A stretch of 64,000 bases of DNA from Kuschelorhynchus macadamiae. Taxonomy: Eukaryota; Arthropoda; Insecta; Coleoptera; Curculionidae. Positions 40,960 to 51,236 of the stretch are shown one piece after another. The stretch lies in NCBI GenBank assembly GCA_030620095.1, contig JAUTXW010003391.1, positions 154,001 to 218,000 of the forward strand, given 5' to 3'. The notes under the pieces were generated by a model, which saw only the letters and a list, made by a program, of their open reading frames with translations, did no database searches and was not told where the DNA came from. The translations under genes and the position numbers were made by a program. The stretch's first letter is position 1, and each line of letters opens with the position of its first letter.

Positions 40960-43473
40960 CAGGGCCGGTCCTGGCTGGCTGGCACGAAGGCGCCAAATTC
41001 GTTAAACGGGAAAACTCCCGCGACGCGGGTAACGATTATTCATGGGGTATTTTTTATTTTCTTTGCAATGTAAAGAATCCGTCAACACAACGACGCCAGA
41101 TCATCAATATTTTAATCAAACCATTTTTGAGTGGTATCAGCCAGTTGAGCGGCGACGACAACGGTGGCTTTAGATATGCTAATTTATTAGCGATAAGCAA
41201 GATACAAGAAAAGCGCGATAAGAGAAGAAAAACCTTGAATCAAGTTCCCCCCGCTCAGCCGTAAATATTGTTTTATAGTGGTTGCCACAACTACTGAAAT
41301 TTCGATAGGTCTACAGATATTGGCTTCCAGCTACCAAAATACAACAATCTACCGAAAATTTGACAAAATGCTGCAAAATTTCAATGAGTCCGAACAATGT
41401 CGTTTATAAGTTTTAAATAAAAACTAAGCTTTGTAGATTTTACCATGTAATTTTCAAGAACAAGGCTGAGATGGGCCAACTTGAGAGGAAATCGTAAGGA
41501 AATATTCAACCCAGCCGATAGATAACGCGAGCGGCGCGAGGCGGCGGCGACAGGACATTCGGGACTTCCCTGACCAGAATTAGAACATAATAAGATCCGA
41601 ATCCGCTTTGCTTGCTTTCAAAATTAAATAATCAGTTTAATAGCAAAAAATATTCATCATGACATTTTAAAATGCCTAAAAACAGCAAAATATTACTCCA
41701 TAATTTTAGATGGACTCCCGATGCTGGTCACGTTGAGCAACTTACTTTTATAATACGATTTGTCTATTGTTTTTCAAATGAAGTCGAAATAAGAGAACAT
41801 TTTTTAGGACTTTTTAAAGTTGTCAATAATACGGGAAAATACACATTTTTAAATCAAGATTTGTAATTAATTTTAATGATATAAGGGGTCAAGGATACGA
41901 CGACGGTGCAAATATGTCTGGTAAACATGTAGGCCTCCAAGCTGAAATACGATATTTTAACTGTAGAGCATTATTTGTACCTTGTTCAGCTCACACCCTG
42001 AATTTAACTGTCAATAACGCAGCTAAAATTACATTTTATTTTTTATTCAATCACTCAAGAGTTGTTCAATTTATTTTCCGCCTCACCCTACAGGTGGAAT
42101 ATTTTAAAACAAAATTTAGCGTTAAAACAGTAAGCAAAACAAGGTGGGAAAGCAGAATTAAAGCTATTCGTCCTTTAAGATACCAGTTAGCTGAAATTCT
42201 AAAAGTTTAGATTATCTGATAAATGATGACTCAAGAGATATAACTACTAAGCACGCCGCACAGTCATTATAAAAAAATTAAAACTTTTAAATTCATTTGT
42301 TCTATTTTAATTTGGCATGGTTTCCTATTAAAAAGCAATATATCTAGCAAGATTCTTCAGGACCAAAATGTGAATTTAACCGAATGTCATAAAGGAATAA
42401 AAAATATTATTAATTATTTTACTCAAAAGTGATCCGATGAAAAATTTGATTCATTCATGGATGAAGCAACTTCAGAAGCCGAAAAGACTGAAGTAGAGCA
42501 AACATTTCCCCTAACGCCTCAAAAAAAAACCAAGCTTGAATTTTCCTATGAAAGCACCGATGAAACTGTTTTGAGACCTAAGCAACAATTTTAAATATCA
42601 AATTTTCAAATCCTTGACACAACCATTCAATATTCACAAAGACGATTTGAGGGTATAAATAAATGTTACGATTTATTTGTATTTTTATGCAACTTTCATA
42701 ACTTCTATGTCTTGTTTTAACGATTCAATATGATAATTCTTCGCTGTGTTTTTTAATTTATCCCTACCCCAAATTAAAAAACACAGCGAAGAATTTTCAT
42801 AACTTCGACTCAGAAGTAATAAGGCAATCATGCATTGATTTGGATATAGCTTTGCGAAATGATGATAATAAATGCAAAGATATTGAAGGAACTGATTCAT
42901 ATAACGAAATTGTGTCTTACAAAATTTTAAATCCCAATTCTAACACAGCTGCTGACTCACCTCTAGACATTTTGGATATCATTACAAAGTGCTTTCTTTC
43001 CAAACCTATTTATTGCCCTTAGAATATTTCTAACCTTACCTTTATCAGTAGCTTCAGGGGAAAGAAGTTTTTCGAAGCTAAAAATTATAAAAAATTATCT
43101 AAGAACCATCCATGAGCCAAGAACGGTTGTTAGATTTAGCCATAATATCGATTGAAAATCAAATTTGTGAAGCCACCGATCACACCGACATGATCAACGA
43201 GTTTGCTTCTCTAAAAGCCAGTCGTGTGTTTTTGTAGTTTTTCTGTGGTTTCTTCGAAATGTTGCTTTTAATTTTTATACCTGTAACATTTGATATGTAT
43301 ATGTATATATACATACAATAGTTTTCATTATTCGCCAACCCCTTTTTATTTTATATGAATAAAATATATATTGTGTTGAGTACATACTTGCATACTTTTT
43401 ATATTTTAAATTATCTAAGGGGCGGAAAAAAATATCCTGCACGCAGGCGCTGGACCCCCGAGGACCGGCCCTG
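40960..43473 (+). mobile_element. hAT element (ZMYM1-like transposase) with 8-bp target duplication
   Basis: Left end CAGGGCCGGTCCT and right end AGGACCGGCCCTG form a terminal inverted repeat of 13 bp with one mismatch. The 8-bp sequence TAAGTTAG flanks both sides (40952-40959, 43474-43481), which fixes the insertion exactly. The interior carries fragments of a hAT transposase of the ZMYM1-like type on the + strand. 2514 bp is slightly short for an autonomous copy, and internal deletions are likely. Confidence 0.95.
41672..43240 (+). pseudogene. ZMYM1-like hAT transposase pseudogene
   Basis: Near 41885 the frame reads IRGQGYDDGANMSGKHVGLQ, then RALFVPCSAHTLNLTVNNAA (41975), the conserved block around the second catalytic Asp and the following Cys/His motif. 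KTVSKTRWESRIKAIRPLRY follows at 42130. The C-terminal dimerisation region at 43030-43200 has LPLSVASGERSFSKLKIIKN and LLDLAIISIENQICE. Between these lie stops and frameshifts (for example after 42207), and a perfect 25-bp palindrome at 42735-42795. The domestic relatives of this family in vertebrates are called ZMYM1-like. The copy cannot make a full transposase. Confidence 0.85.
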
Positions 43474-44060
43474 TAAGTTAGTAACCATTTTTGGGCTAGT
43501 TGGTGCTGGCCGACATGAGGCATTAACCAAACTTACCTTGATGACATTGACATAAGGAGACCTCATAATCGTTACTATCCGCGACTGGAAAAACTAATCC
43601 ACCAGATCATTTGTTATTTCAAATGAAATTTAATGACAGCAGTTATTTAAATTTGTGCAGAAAATATGCCGGCTGACGCCCAAAACTAACTCCAGGCCGT
43701 CGATTTTCTTTAAATTACAAAAATGGAAAATGCAATACCCAATGTATTGGAATTAATACCGTAGGAAAAATTTCCTCTAACACTGAGCTTACATAGGGCT
43801 CAAAAATCCTGAATTATACACAGACCACAGCTTCAGGCGATTATCTGCCACTTCACTGGCCAATACTGGTGAAGAGATTTTACCAATATCAAACGTTTAG
43901 GAGGATGGAAAACCACAACTACTGCAGAAGGATATTTAGAAGAATCCGTCAATCTGAAAAAAGACATGTCTAACAAAATTCTCAATGTTTCAAAAGCGAT
44001 TCTATCAACTTCCAGCTATAGTTTAGAAAAATCCACATCGTCAACTATTTCACCGTTTCC

Positions 44061-44690
44061 CATCAGCAGCACGCAAGTTACCTGACATCTTTTCCTTTGG
44101 CTTCAATTTCGCTCACATCGGCAGTCAATTTACATAATGCAACAAATCGTTCTTTCACCATAAATACAAATACTAAATTAAAAATATCTATATATTATTA
44201 TATTGTAATTTTTGAAAAATTCCTTTGTTCAATAAATATTTTTTCTTTTTAATTATGCATGTTTATTTTTTAAACGCTTGTAGGAAAAAATGTGATCCTA
44301 ATACGTGCGAAAAGACACTTTCCCGCACTCGACTGCTTCGGTAATCGCGTGCGGGAAAGTGGCTCTTTCGGCACTTGCTAGGATAATAACTATTATATAG
44401 TACAATTTTGCAATAAAATATACTTTATGTAGTGCAAACATGGCGTAACAAAGTTTACAACGAAAAGTTAAAAAAAATTATTCGTATAGCGTCAGAAAGT
44501 TTTTTTTCAATAGTCGTTTAGTTTTACCGGGCGCTCGTTTTTTAAACCAGAAGCCATTTGGCACTAACATAAAATAGTTTTTCAAGCTTCATAAATACTG
44601 ATATTAATTTACGAATTTAAAGAATCCTTGGCGGAAATTACTTTCTCCGTACTTACGCTGTCCACAATGTGCCACTTAAAACTAAAAATA
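44061..44690. other. Spacer with strong hairpin at 44295-44384
   Basis: No gene recognised. The hairpin arms (44295-44328 and 44349-44384) share ACTTTCCCGCAC / GTGCGGGAAAGT, with ~20 bases between. The arms are GC-rich compared with the flanks and look like a terminus or foldback remnant. Confidence 0.6.
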
Positions 44691-44965
44691 GGCGAATCTC
44701 GTGTGATATGTCTGTGAATGATATATGTTGCTTAAACAGAATAAACTTTACAAATTTGGACTATACCCTTTCTAAACGATTTATGTGGACTTGATAAATC
44801 GGTGACCAAACAATAGACGCATATTCCAACATACTTCTAACCAATAAATTGTACAGTGTTCTTTGATATCCTCTATATATCTACAATTTCTTTTTAAAAA
44901 GCCTAATATTTTAAAACTTCGAGCAACTCACGATCAAAAATTACACCTAGGTCGTTAAACGTTAT
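44690..44965 (-). pseudogene. Jockey-like LINE C-terminal fragment
   Basis: Reading leftwards from 44965: FNDLGVIFDREL, then in a shifted frame LGFIKRN-like, then LYNLLVRSMLEYASIVWSP and IYQVHINRLERV followed by a stop. This is the well-conserved region after the reverse transcriptase in Jockey-type ORF2 proteins (LVRS.LEYAS.VW.P motif). About 90 codons remain, with at least two breaks. Confidence 0.7.
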
Positions 44966-45600
44966 TGCAGAGCATTATCACAGATAATATATGAAAATAT
45001 CACAGGAGTTTGTATTTTGTAGAATCTCATGATTTTACATTTTCTCGTACAATGCTCCTGAAACAGCTACTGCTTTGTTACCCAAGTAGTCAAAATCTAA
45101 AGCAAGTCTGTTCAAATACGCATATAAATAACAGTCGTATTATTGTTTTTGCTGTCGACAGTGTCGTTAATAATTTACATTTTACCTCATTAAACCTTTT
45201 TTGCCAAATTTAACGTACTCGTTAATTCTTGAGAAAAAGATGGCGTTTTAAATGAAGCGGAGGGAGATATGAAAAAATGTATACAAAAGTTCTAGGATTT
45301 CTAATCACATTCAAATATTTGACAATTTTATTATCTTAATCAAGGTTGCTTGTAATTAAGGATTGAATAATTTTCGCTTTGATCAAAGTTGATATTTTGA
45401 TAGTTTGTTAGAAAGCTCTTTCACATTGTTATTCTCTTTATCAGCCATTTGTTTAGTTATTTTATTGAGTCGAGTTTTTTAAATATTTTTGTTCATGATT
45501 TTTTTACAGGAAAAACTTATTAATATGATGTATACTTTGGAAGCAGGGGACAAAATTACATTTTTAGCTTCTAGAATATTTGCACAATATCTATAAGAAG
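44966..45600. other. Spacer, no gene recognised
   Basis: AT-rich. A + strand frame at 45010-45213 has no known domain and ends in LINE-unrelated sequence. Confidence 0.35.
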
Positions 45601-46130
45601 ACATCCCCACGCAACGTACCAGATATTGAAGGAGATATTTGAAAGAATAGGACATGTCATCAAACCGACGACTAACGATGAGAACAAATTGATCTATTAC
45701 ACCTTTTAGTGTAGTTGAAGACCCTCACAAAAATATTAGACAGCTTGGCGAAGAGCTTCCATTTAATACATTATCGGTATTAAGAATGCTTCGCAGTGAA
45801 CATTTCCACCCATATAATATCTAATTACTACAGGAATTAATAATTAAAAGATTCATTTGTGTCAGTAGGCGCAGGTTTTTTTGGTTCGCGGGAGGTTTGT
45901 TATCAACACTGATGGTCAATATAACAGGAAATTGCATCATTGGACCACATTTTATGTATGGAAATCTTACTGCCGAGATGTATCTCGACATCATATAGAA
46001 CCGACTAGAAGTAGTTTTAAATGGACCACCGGAATGTACTCACGCTACAATGTGTTTCCAACGATTTAGTAATCACTGGATATGCAGGCTTGGTCCGGTT
46101 TCACGGTCCCTACGTATAGGGTGGTCTGTT
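45600..46130 (+). pseudogene. Mariner-like transposase remnant
   Basis: Fragments in several frames: RQLGEELPFNTLSVLRMLRS and EHFHPYNI (HTH/linker, near 45738-45820), then NITGNCIIGPHFMYGNLTAE and MYLDI (near 45915-45990), which match the stretch between the first and second catalytic Asp in mariner-like proteins of the GPHF/GPFF..LNG type. PECTHATMCFQRFSNHWI, near 46030-46080, is a decayed QQDGAPxH-type region. Too damaged for further assignment. Confidence 0.6.
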
Positions 46131-47290
46131 AATTATTTATTTATTTATTTATTTACAAATACCTGCTTTACAGGACAAAGTCCCAATTACAAAGCAGGGC
46201 AAGCACTTATAATTATAATATAATATTATATAACATGATCAAGAAAAACAAAGAATATGAAAAAACTTAAGTTAAAACTAAAACTAAAAACTACAACATG
46301 CGTCTATATGCGGAAATAATGTCAACGCAATAGCGATCGCTGCACATCAGAAGCAAGCATCAGAAAAATCCAAGTGATAGCTCTTGTTATATTTATCACA
46401 CATTAAATACAGAGGTGAAAATTTTAGAGTGTTTGTGCGCGGTTTAGGCAAATATAATAAATTATGTTGTCGTGAGTTTAAACGAGGTACACAAAAATTC
46501 AGTTTTCCTAGTATATATGAACAATCAATTTTATAATTAAGCAATTTAAATAATGTAATTAAACGGTGGTAGTCACGACGATTTTTTAGGGAATCATATT
46601 CTAAGTTGTTAAGCAGCTGCTCATGCGGATAGCCCTGGTGGGGATATATACCGTCTTTCAAAAAACAAGCATATTTTAAAAATCCACGTTGTATTCTTTC
46701 TAGACTCTCTATGTGTGTATTGTACTCAGGTCCCCAAATTATTGAGCCGTATTCCAGTATTGCATAGCTTTAGTACACTGATGTTTTTAAAGTCCCTCGT
46801 ACAGCGTAAAATGAATCCATACATTCTGGAGGCTTCGGCAGTAATAATATTCATGTGAGGGACGAATGAGAGTTTTGAATCAAATAAAACTCCGAGATCG
46901 CGAAATGAATCACACCGAGAAATAGCCTTATCTACTACGGAATAGTCATATTTACAAATTGACAGTTTATTAGAAAATGATATTACATTGCATTTCCCTA
47001 TATTAAGCATTAAGTTGTTAGTAAAACACCAATTATTTATAATATCCAGACTCTTTTGTAGCTCAATGCAATCAGCAATCCCACTGATATTGGTATAAAT
47101 TTTGATATCATCAGCATACATTAAAAATTTTACGTTTAGGTCACAAGCAATATCGTTGATAAAAAGGATAAAAAATAGCGGTCCCAGTACAGACCCTTGA
47201 GGTACACCAGAAACGTATTTGCTAGAAGTATGTCCATTGAGGGCGACATACTTTTTGACGTCCCGGGAATATGGAATATTATCTCAAAAC
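46130..47290 (-). mobile_element. 5'-truncated LINE with (TAAA)n tail
   Basis: Non-LTR retrotransposon copy whose 3' end at 46135-46155 is a (TAAA)n repeat on the - strand, preceded by ~190 bp of 3' UTR. The 5' end is truncated at about 47290, just upstream of the VPQGS motif of the reverse transcriptase. Such 5' truncation is typical of target-primed reverse transcription. Confidence 0.88.
46347..47280 (-). pseudogene. LINE ORF2 C-terminal part (reverse transcriptase end)
   Basis: From 47280: KKYVALNGHTSSKYVSGVPQ, then GSVLGPLFFILFINDIACDL and MYADDIKIYTNISG, with the catalytic YADD. INNWCFTNNLMLNIGKCNVI and FRDLGVLFDSKLSFVPHM lead into the C-terminal region. A frame break near 46730-46680 separates this from NGIYPHQGYPHEQLLNNLEY-like sequence and SLKNRRDYHRLITLFKLLN (46661-46347). 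Jockey/CR1-type by motif layout. It lacks the endonuclease and most of the reverse transcriptase fingers. Confidence 0.88.
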
Positions 47291-47814
47291 CTGTATGAGG
47301 TAATACAAAATAATCTTGAATTTCGTTTTTATAAATAAAGCTCTACTGTTTGGCCTATAAATACAATGCGAGATCTCCTTTGGTGGTAAGTGATAGAGTT
47401 GGCAAAATCCCTGAACAAATTAAATTCAGGAAACTTAAAAAAAATAATAAATAAACCTTTTATAAAAATATGTATTAACCTTAAGTAAACATAACAAATC
47501 ACCAATTTCTACAGATTCATACAAAATTAAACAAACCTTAATATCATCTTAAATAAAGGAGATCACACTTAACTATTAAAAAAAAGTTGGCAAACACATA
47601 ATTTACAAAAATATTTAACGCAACTAAAAAAAAATATTAGAGTAAAGGTCATACAATATAATTATCTACCACTTGTTTCTTTGACAGATTATTAAATTAC
47701 TTTTGCACATTTCAAAATACAGTTATTTACATTGTCTTCTACCTGCTGTAAGATTCCTTAAGTCTTATTGAAAGAAGGTCTAACAAACTTGATTTGTAAT
47801 AATTAAAAATAAAT
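47291..47814. other. Spacer and 3' UTR of the SUMO-motif gene
   Basis: No gene recognised. The part next to 47815 must be the 3' UTR of the - strand exon. Its first AATAAA overlaps the stop codon (GAATAAATTT) and so cannot be its cleavage signal; signals further left are AT-rich and ambiguous. Confidence 0.45.
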
Positions 47815-48321
47815 TTATTCTATAAACTCATCGTCACTATCAAGTGTTAGGTCTACACATTTATCATCATAGATATTTTCTCTTTTATCAACTTTCCGAA
47901 TTATAGTGTTTCCTATCCTTCTAACTCTGTTATATTCCACTCTCGGTAAGTTCGCGTTAGTTCTACTTATCCTGTTTCTCTTTGGTTTTACCTCCATAGT
48001 TAAATCTACTAACTCTACATCTTTATTTTCCTTCTTCGCAGGCTCATCGTTTTTAACTCTTTTTTTAATGCCATTTGGAACTTTATCTTTAGGTTCCAGT
48101 TTCTTCCGCTCGCGGAATTGTTTCTGTTTTGCTTCAAACATTTGTTTGCAAATTTTAATTTGCGATTTGGAGATATCCCACTCAACAACAGATATTGGGA
48201 GTTGATTTTTTGTTGGGTCAAAATGTTTGGAATACTCGGGTATTTCTAAACTTAAATGTTTCATCAGTTTTTCCAAAACGTTATCTACGTAAGTATTAAT
48301 AATAAGATCAGCCTTTTTATC
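47815..48321 (-). CDS. Terminal exon of unidentified protein with two SUMO-interacting-like motifs
   Basis: Reading leftwards, a good acceptor (TTTTTTTTAATTTCAG) precedes DKKADLIINTYVDNVLEKLM, and the frame stays open for 168 codons to TAA at 47817-47815. Residues ~1-60 are helix-like and include SVVEWDISKSQIKICKQMF. Residues 60-100 are strongly basic (FRERKKLEPKDK, GIKKRVK), which fits a nuclear localisation signal. VELVDLTMEV at about residue 102 and CVDLTLDSDDEFIE at the very end fit the hydrophobic-core-plus-acidic SUMO-interacting motif (V/I-x-L-T followed by S/D/E). Base use is less AT-extreme than the flanks. No transposon features. I do not recognise the protein; a DNA-repair, transcription or SUMO-pathway protein is plausible. 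Upstream exons were not found in the window. Confidence 0.65.
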   Translation of the reverse strand, partial: DKKADLIINTYVDNVLEKLMKHLSLEIPEYSKHFDPTKNQLPISVVEWDISKSQIKICKQMFEAKQKQFRERKKLEPKDKVPNGIKKRVKNDEPAKKENKDVELVDLTMEVKPKRNRISRTNANLPRVEYNRVRRIGNTIIRKVDKRENIYDDKCVDLTLDSDDEFIE

Positions 48322-49148
48322 CTGAAATTAAAAAAAATAATCAGGTCATAAGATATTATATATTAGATAGTGCTAATAATGTAATAGTACCATATTCAAA
48401 TGCATATTCTACAAAAAACAAAAACATGGCTTAAATTTGACAAAAAAAAATGGCTATAGCGGCTAATCATTATCCTCTGATACCTTACATTATTGTATCA
48501 TTCAGAAAACCTGAAAATTGGCATTGATAATGATTCATGAAAAGAATTAAAAAATACCTATTATGAGAGACGAGTGTGTCGGTACTGCCTGTACCTGTTT
48601 TGAGGTTCGGCTATAGGTCGTGCGCGAAGTCTTCGGTAGGGCCAATCAGGTTTGAATCTGTATGATTTTAAACCCGCAAGATTTGTATAGAAAATAAATG
48701 AAACATGAGTATACACCTATAGATATAAAGACCATACGTTATTAAGTAATTATTATTAAAAAGTATAATATAAAAATATGAACGCCATGTTCATATTTTT
48801 ATATTACCCTTCAAGACTTAATTATGCATACTATATTTTACAGTTAAAGCAATAGAAAATATATTCATAGAATTGTTGCCCATAACAATAATCACCAAAG
48901 TTTATATAGTTTATACATTGTTATTAACGTTACTCTTTCTATATTTTGTAAATATGCTTTATCCCTGGAAAATAAACGTATTATTATAAGTTTTGTGCGA
49001 ACGTAACCTGAAAATTCTCACTCTCTTGAGGTAAGAACTTAAAAATTAATTTTTGCTAAAATATCTACACAATTAATCAAACTCCTATACATACGATAAA
49101 CCGTAATTAATATCTATCAAATAGCTATAACATATTTTTAAAAATTAT
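48322..49148. other. Intron (upstream of the SUMO-motif exon), perfect palindrome at 48766-48806
   Basis: Must be intron of the - strand gene at least next to 48322. 48766-48783 and 48789-48806 are perfect 18-base inverted arms (TAATATAAAAATATGAAC and its complement) with loop GCCAT. No further exon was recognised. Confidence 0.5.
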
Positions 49149-49582
49149 ACAGGGTATAACTTTTCAGGGTTCGACGCCTTTGAAGCCCCAAAGAAAAATA
49201 TCTGTAGTGCCATTACCCAGTTTGGGACTTCTGTCAGACCTTCTGCTTTATTCTACACAGTTTATGTCCCTTGGACTTTTTTGATACCTTGCATCGTTTC
49301 TAAATAATTCAGAACAATGTGTTTAAAAACATAGACATTTTAAATGGTTTTTAGGCTGTAATTTAAATAACAAAAGCTGATATTAAAATCATTAAAACAT
49401 TGTGTTTTTTAACACATTTTTGTAAATTACTTCAAAACGATGCAAGATATTAAAAAAGATTAAGAGACATAAAATTTGTAATAACGAAAAGTCCAATAGA
49501 GGTCCCAAACTGAATCAGTGTCGCTACAGAAATTTTTTTGGGACGGCCCAAGGATCATGACCTCAAAAAGGTACACCCTGTA
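49149..49582. mobile_element. Foldback-type MITE with TA-flanked CAGGGT ends
   Basis: The left end CAGGGTATAACTTTTCAGGG and right end (reverse strand CAGGGTGTACCTTTTTGAGG) are inverted, and most of the interior also folds back (CCCAGTTTGGGAC with GTCCCAAACTG-like sequence; TTTAAAAACATA with its partner near 49405). TA flanks both sides. It looks like a non-autonomous Tc1/mariner-type foldback of ~430 bp. Confidence 0.7.
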
Positions 49583-49866
49583 GAATTTTTTTAAATGTAT
49601 TATAGCCATTTTATAGGTATCAATTACTGTTTATCATATGCAGGATGTCCAAAAAGCGTTAGTATAGGCTAATATCTCGAATAATACGGACAAAAAATTT
49701 GGATGCCATCAAATCAGCTTTTTTTGACTGTTTAACCCTTTTTCACACCTTCTGGGAGTGGCGAGAGGGAGTTGAACTTTTGAATCTTAAATTTTACCTT
49801 ATTCTAGAGACCACTAAAAGAAAAAAATTTATGCAAACCGGAGATCTCTACCCCGACCCGTTTTTG
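49583..49866. other. Partial mariner-like end and spacer
   Basis: GCAGGATGTCCAAAAAGCGTTAG near 49640 (first 20: GCAGGATGTCCAAAAAGCGT) resembles the outer end of mariner-like elements, but no partner was found. No gene. Confidence 0.35.
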
Positions 49867-50135
49867 AATAGTAAATAGTAGTAGTAGTAAAGGTGGGGGT
49901 TGCGGCCACCCGGATATGACTTTAGCCCTTGTCGCCCTCCCCTGTTCACCCAGTCCCACTCTGGATTACCTTCTGCCCTCAGTTCAAATCCACTTGACCT
50001 TCTTATGAAGGTCAGCAAATTGTTCCAATCAAGTTGTCTTAGCTCCTCCCTCTTAGAGTAGAGTAATAAGTAACAGGAGAGAAAACCTCATACCACTTTC
50101 CTTCATTTTGGGGATTTGCAATAGGTGGGACAGAC

Positions 50136-51227
50136 TCAGAAACAAAACCTTCGGATGAGCCACCTTATCCAGGTAGGAGCTAAGAACCCTTGATTGGTTG
50201 CTAGCCTTAATAAGAATGGGCGAATTTGAATTAACGGTAGGTGATTCAAACGGGTCCAGATAGAGACCTCCGGTTTTCGCAAAAATGTGTTCTCCAAATA
50301 AGGTAAAACTCGATACACATGTCTAGCGGTTCTCTCCTTTGTTTCGATTATGGTTTTTATTACCTTATATGCTTCAGTCGATGTTAGCTCACCTTTCGTT
50401 AGACAATTCATTATGCTCTCTGCACTAAATAGAGTTCCGGTGTTTTGTTCAAATATTGCTCTAGCTTCATTCCATCTAGGACATATAAAAAGGGTGTGTT
50501 CAACGCTATCTTCTTGCTTGCAGAATGTGCACTCCCACGAGTCTGCTCTTCCACGGTCATAAAGGTATTTACGAAAGCACCCGTGTCCCGATAACGCTTG
50601 GGTTAAAAAGTAGTACACATCACCATATGGTCTATTTGTCCACCTCTGAATGTTGGGTATTAGGCGATATGTCCAGCGCCCATATTTGCCATTGTCCCAT
50701 TTGGCTTGCCAGCTGTTCACTAGGTTTTCTTTGGCTTGTTCTTTGTCCACCCTTAGGTACCTTTCTCTTCTCTCTTTAGCCTGCAGTTCTATGGATGCGA
50801 TGCCCGCAATGACTCCTATGCCTTCCGCGCTTACAGTTCTATAAACGCTGCACACCCTGAACAATATCATTCTTTGTACTCTCGTGAGCTTTTGCAAAGT
50901 CTTCTTGTTTTCTGCAACAGTATACCATGCTGGTGCACCGTATAAGATTTGAGAATGAGCCACATTTGAAAGTAGCCTCCTCTTGGATGATCCAGGTCCG
51001 CCGATGTTTGGCGTAATAGAATTCAGCGCTGAGACTGTTTTTTCCGCCTTTTCAATGGATTTGTTAACTTGTTCGGCAAAAGTCATTTTAGTGTCAAACC
51101 AAATTCCAAGATATTTTATGGCTTTACTTACACCTACAGCTTTGTCTTGCACACTGATTGATATTGGCCTTATCTTTCTTTTGCACGTGAGCAGGACAGC
51201 CTCTGTTTTTTCTGGGGCTAGTTTCAA
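50136..51227 (-). pseudogene. R1-type LINE C-terminal domain, left copy
   Basis: 363 codons after an in-frame stop: KLAPEKTEAVLLTCKRK, AIKYLGIWFDTKMTFAEQVN and LSNVAHSQILYGAPAWYTV, then a Cys/His segment CTFCKQEDSVEHTLFICPRW, typical of R1-type ORF2 ends, and a C-terminal tail to WIRWLIRRFCF. It would be continuous with the reverse transcriptase but for a TAA at 51239-51237. It differs from the right copy at ~15 residues over ~285, mostly in the second half. Confidence 0.88.
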
Positions 51228-51236
51228 TTTTTTCCT

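Larger units (their letters stand above)
40652..44010 (+). pseudogene. Crypton tyrosine recombinase, interrupted and duplicated
   Basis: Left part, 40652-40890: DPTTLKSRYYMVKSVLRIKD, then APDELYLLFKLVTIFELVDA and GRHEELTKHTLMTLT, where R of GRHEEL fits the first catalytic Arg of the family. The next ~147 bp repeat the APDE..MTLT segment (APDEVYLLFK...), and the hAT lies inside this second copy. Right part from 43474: the rest of the copy (GAGRHEALTKLTLMTLT), then RRFSLNYKNGKCNTQ (near 43695), YTDHSFRRLSATSLANTG (near 43815; HxxR motif) and LGGWKTTTTAEGYLEESVN in a shifted frame near 43900, with the W and the nucleophilic Tyr of the catalytic set. Frames are broken at several points. Cryptons move through recombination by this enzyme; this copy is inactive. 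Confidence 0.8.
40540..44060 (+). mobile_element. Crypton-type tyrosine-recombinase element, split by hAT
   Basis: Coding remnants of a Crypton-type tyrosine recombinase lie on both sides of an hAT insertion (40960-43473). The outer limits are approximate: no terminal repeats are expected for Cryptons, and none are seen. The left part starts near a decayed N-terminal core-binding region (FSEM near 40637). The right part ends after the tyrosine motif near 44010. Confidence 0.75.

Noticed and set aside
50350..50844. Open frames on the strand opposite the LINE copies (also 50983-51501, 51532-51786, 54669-55472, 55611-55930)
   Set aside because: They mirror the LINE coding frames in both copies and have no domain of their own; shadows of the reverse transcriptase gene.
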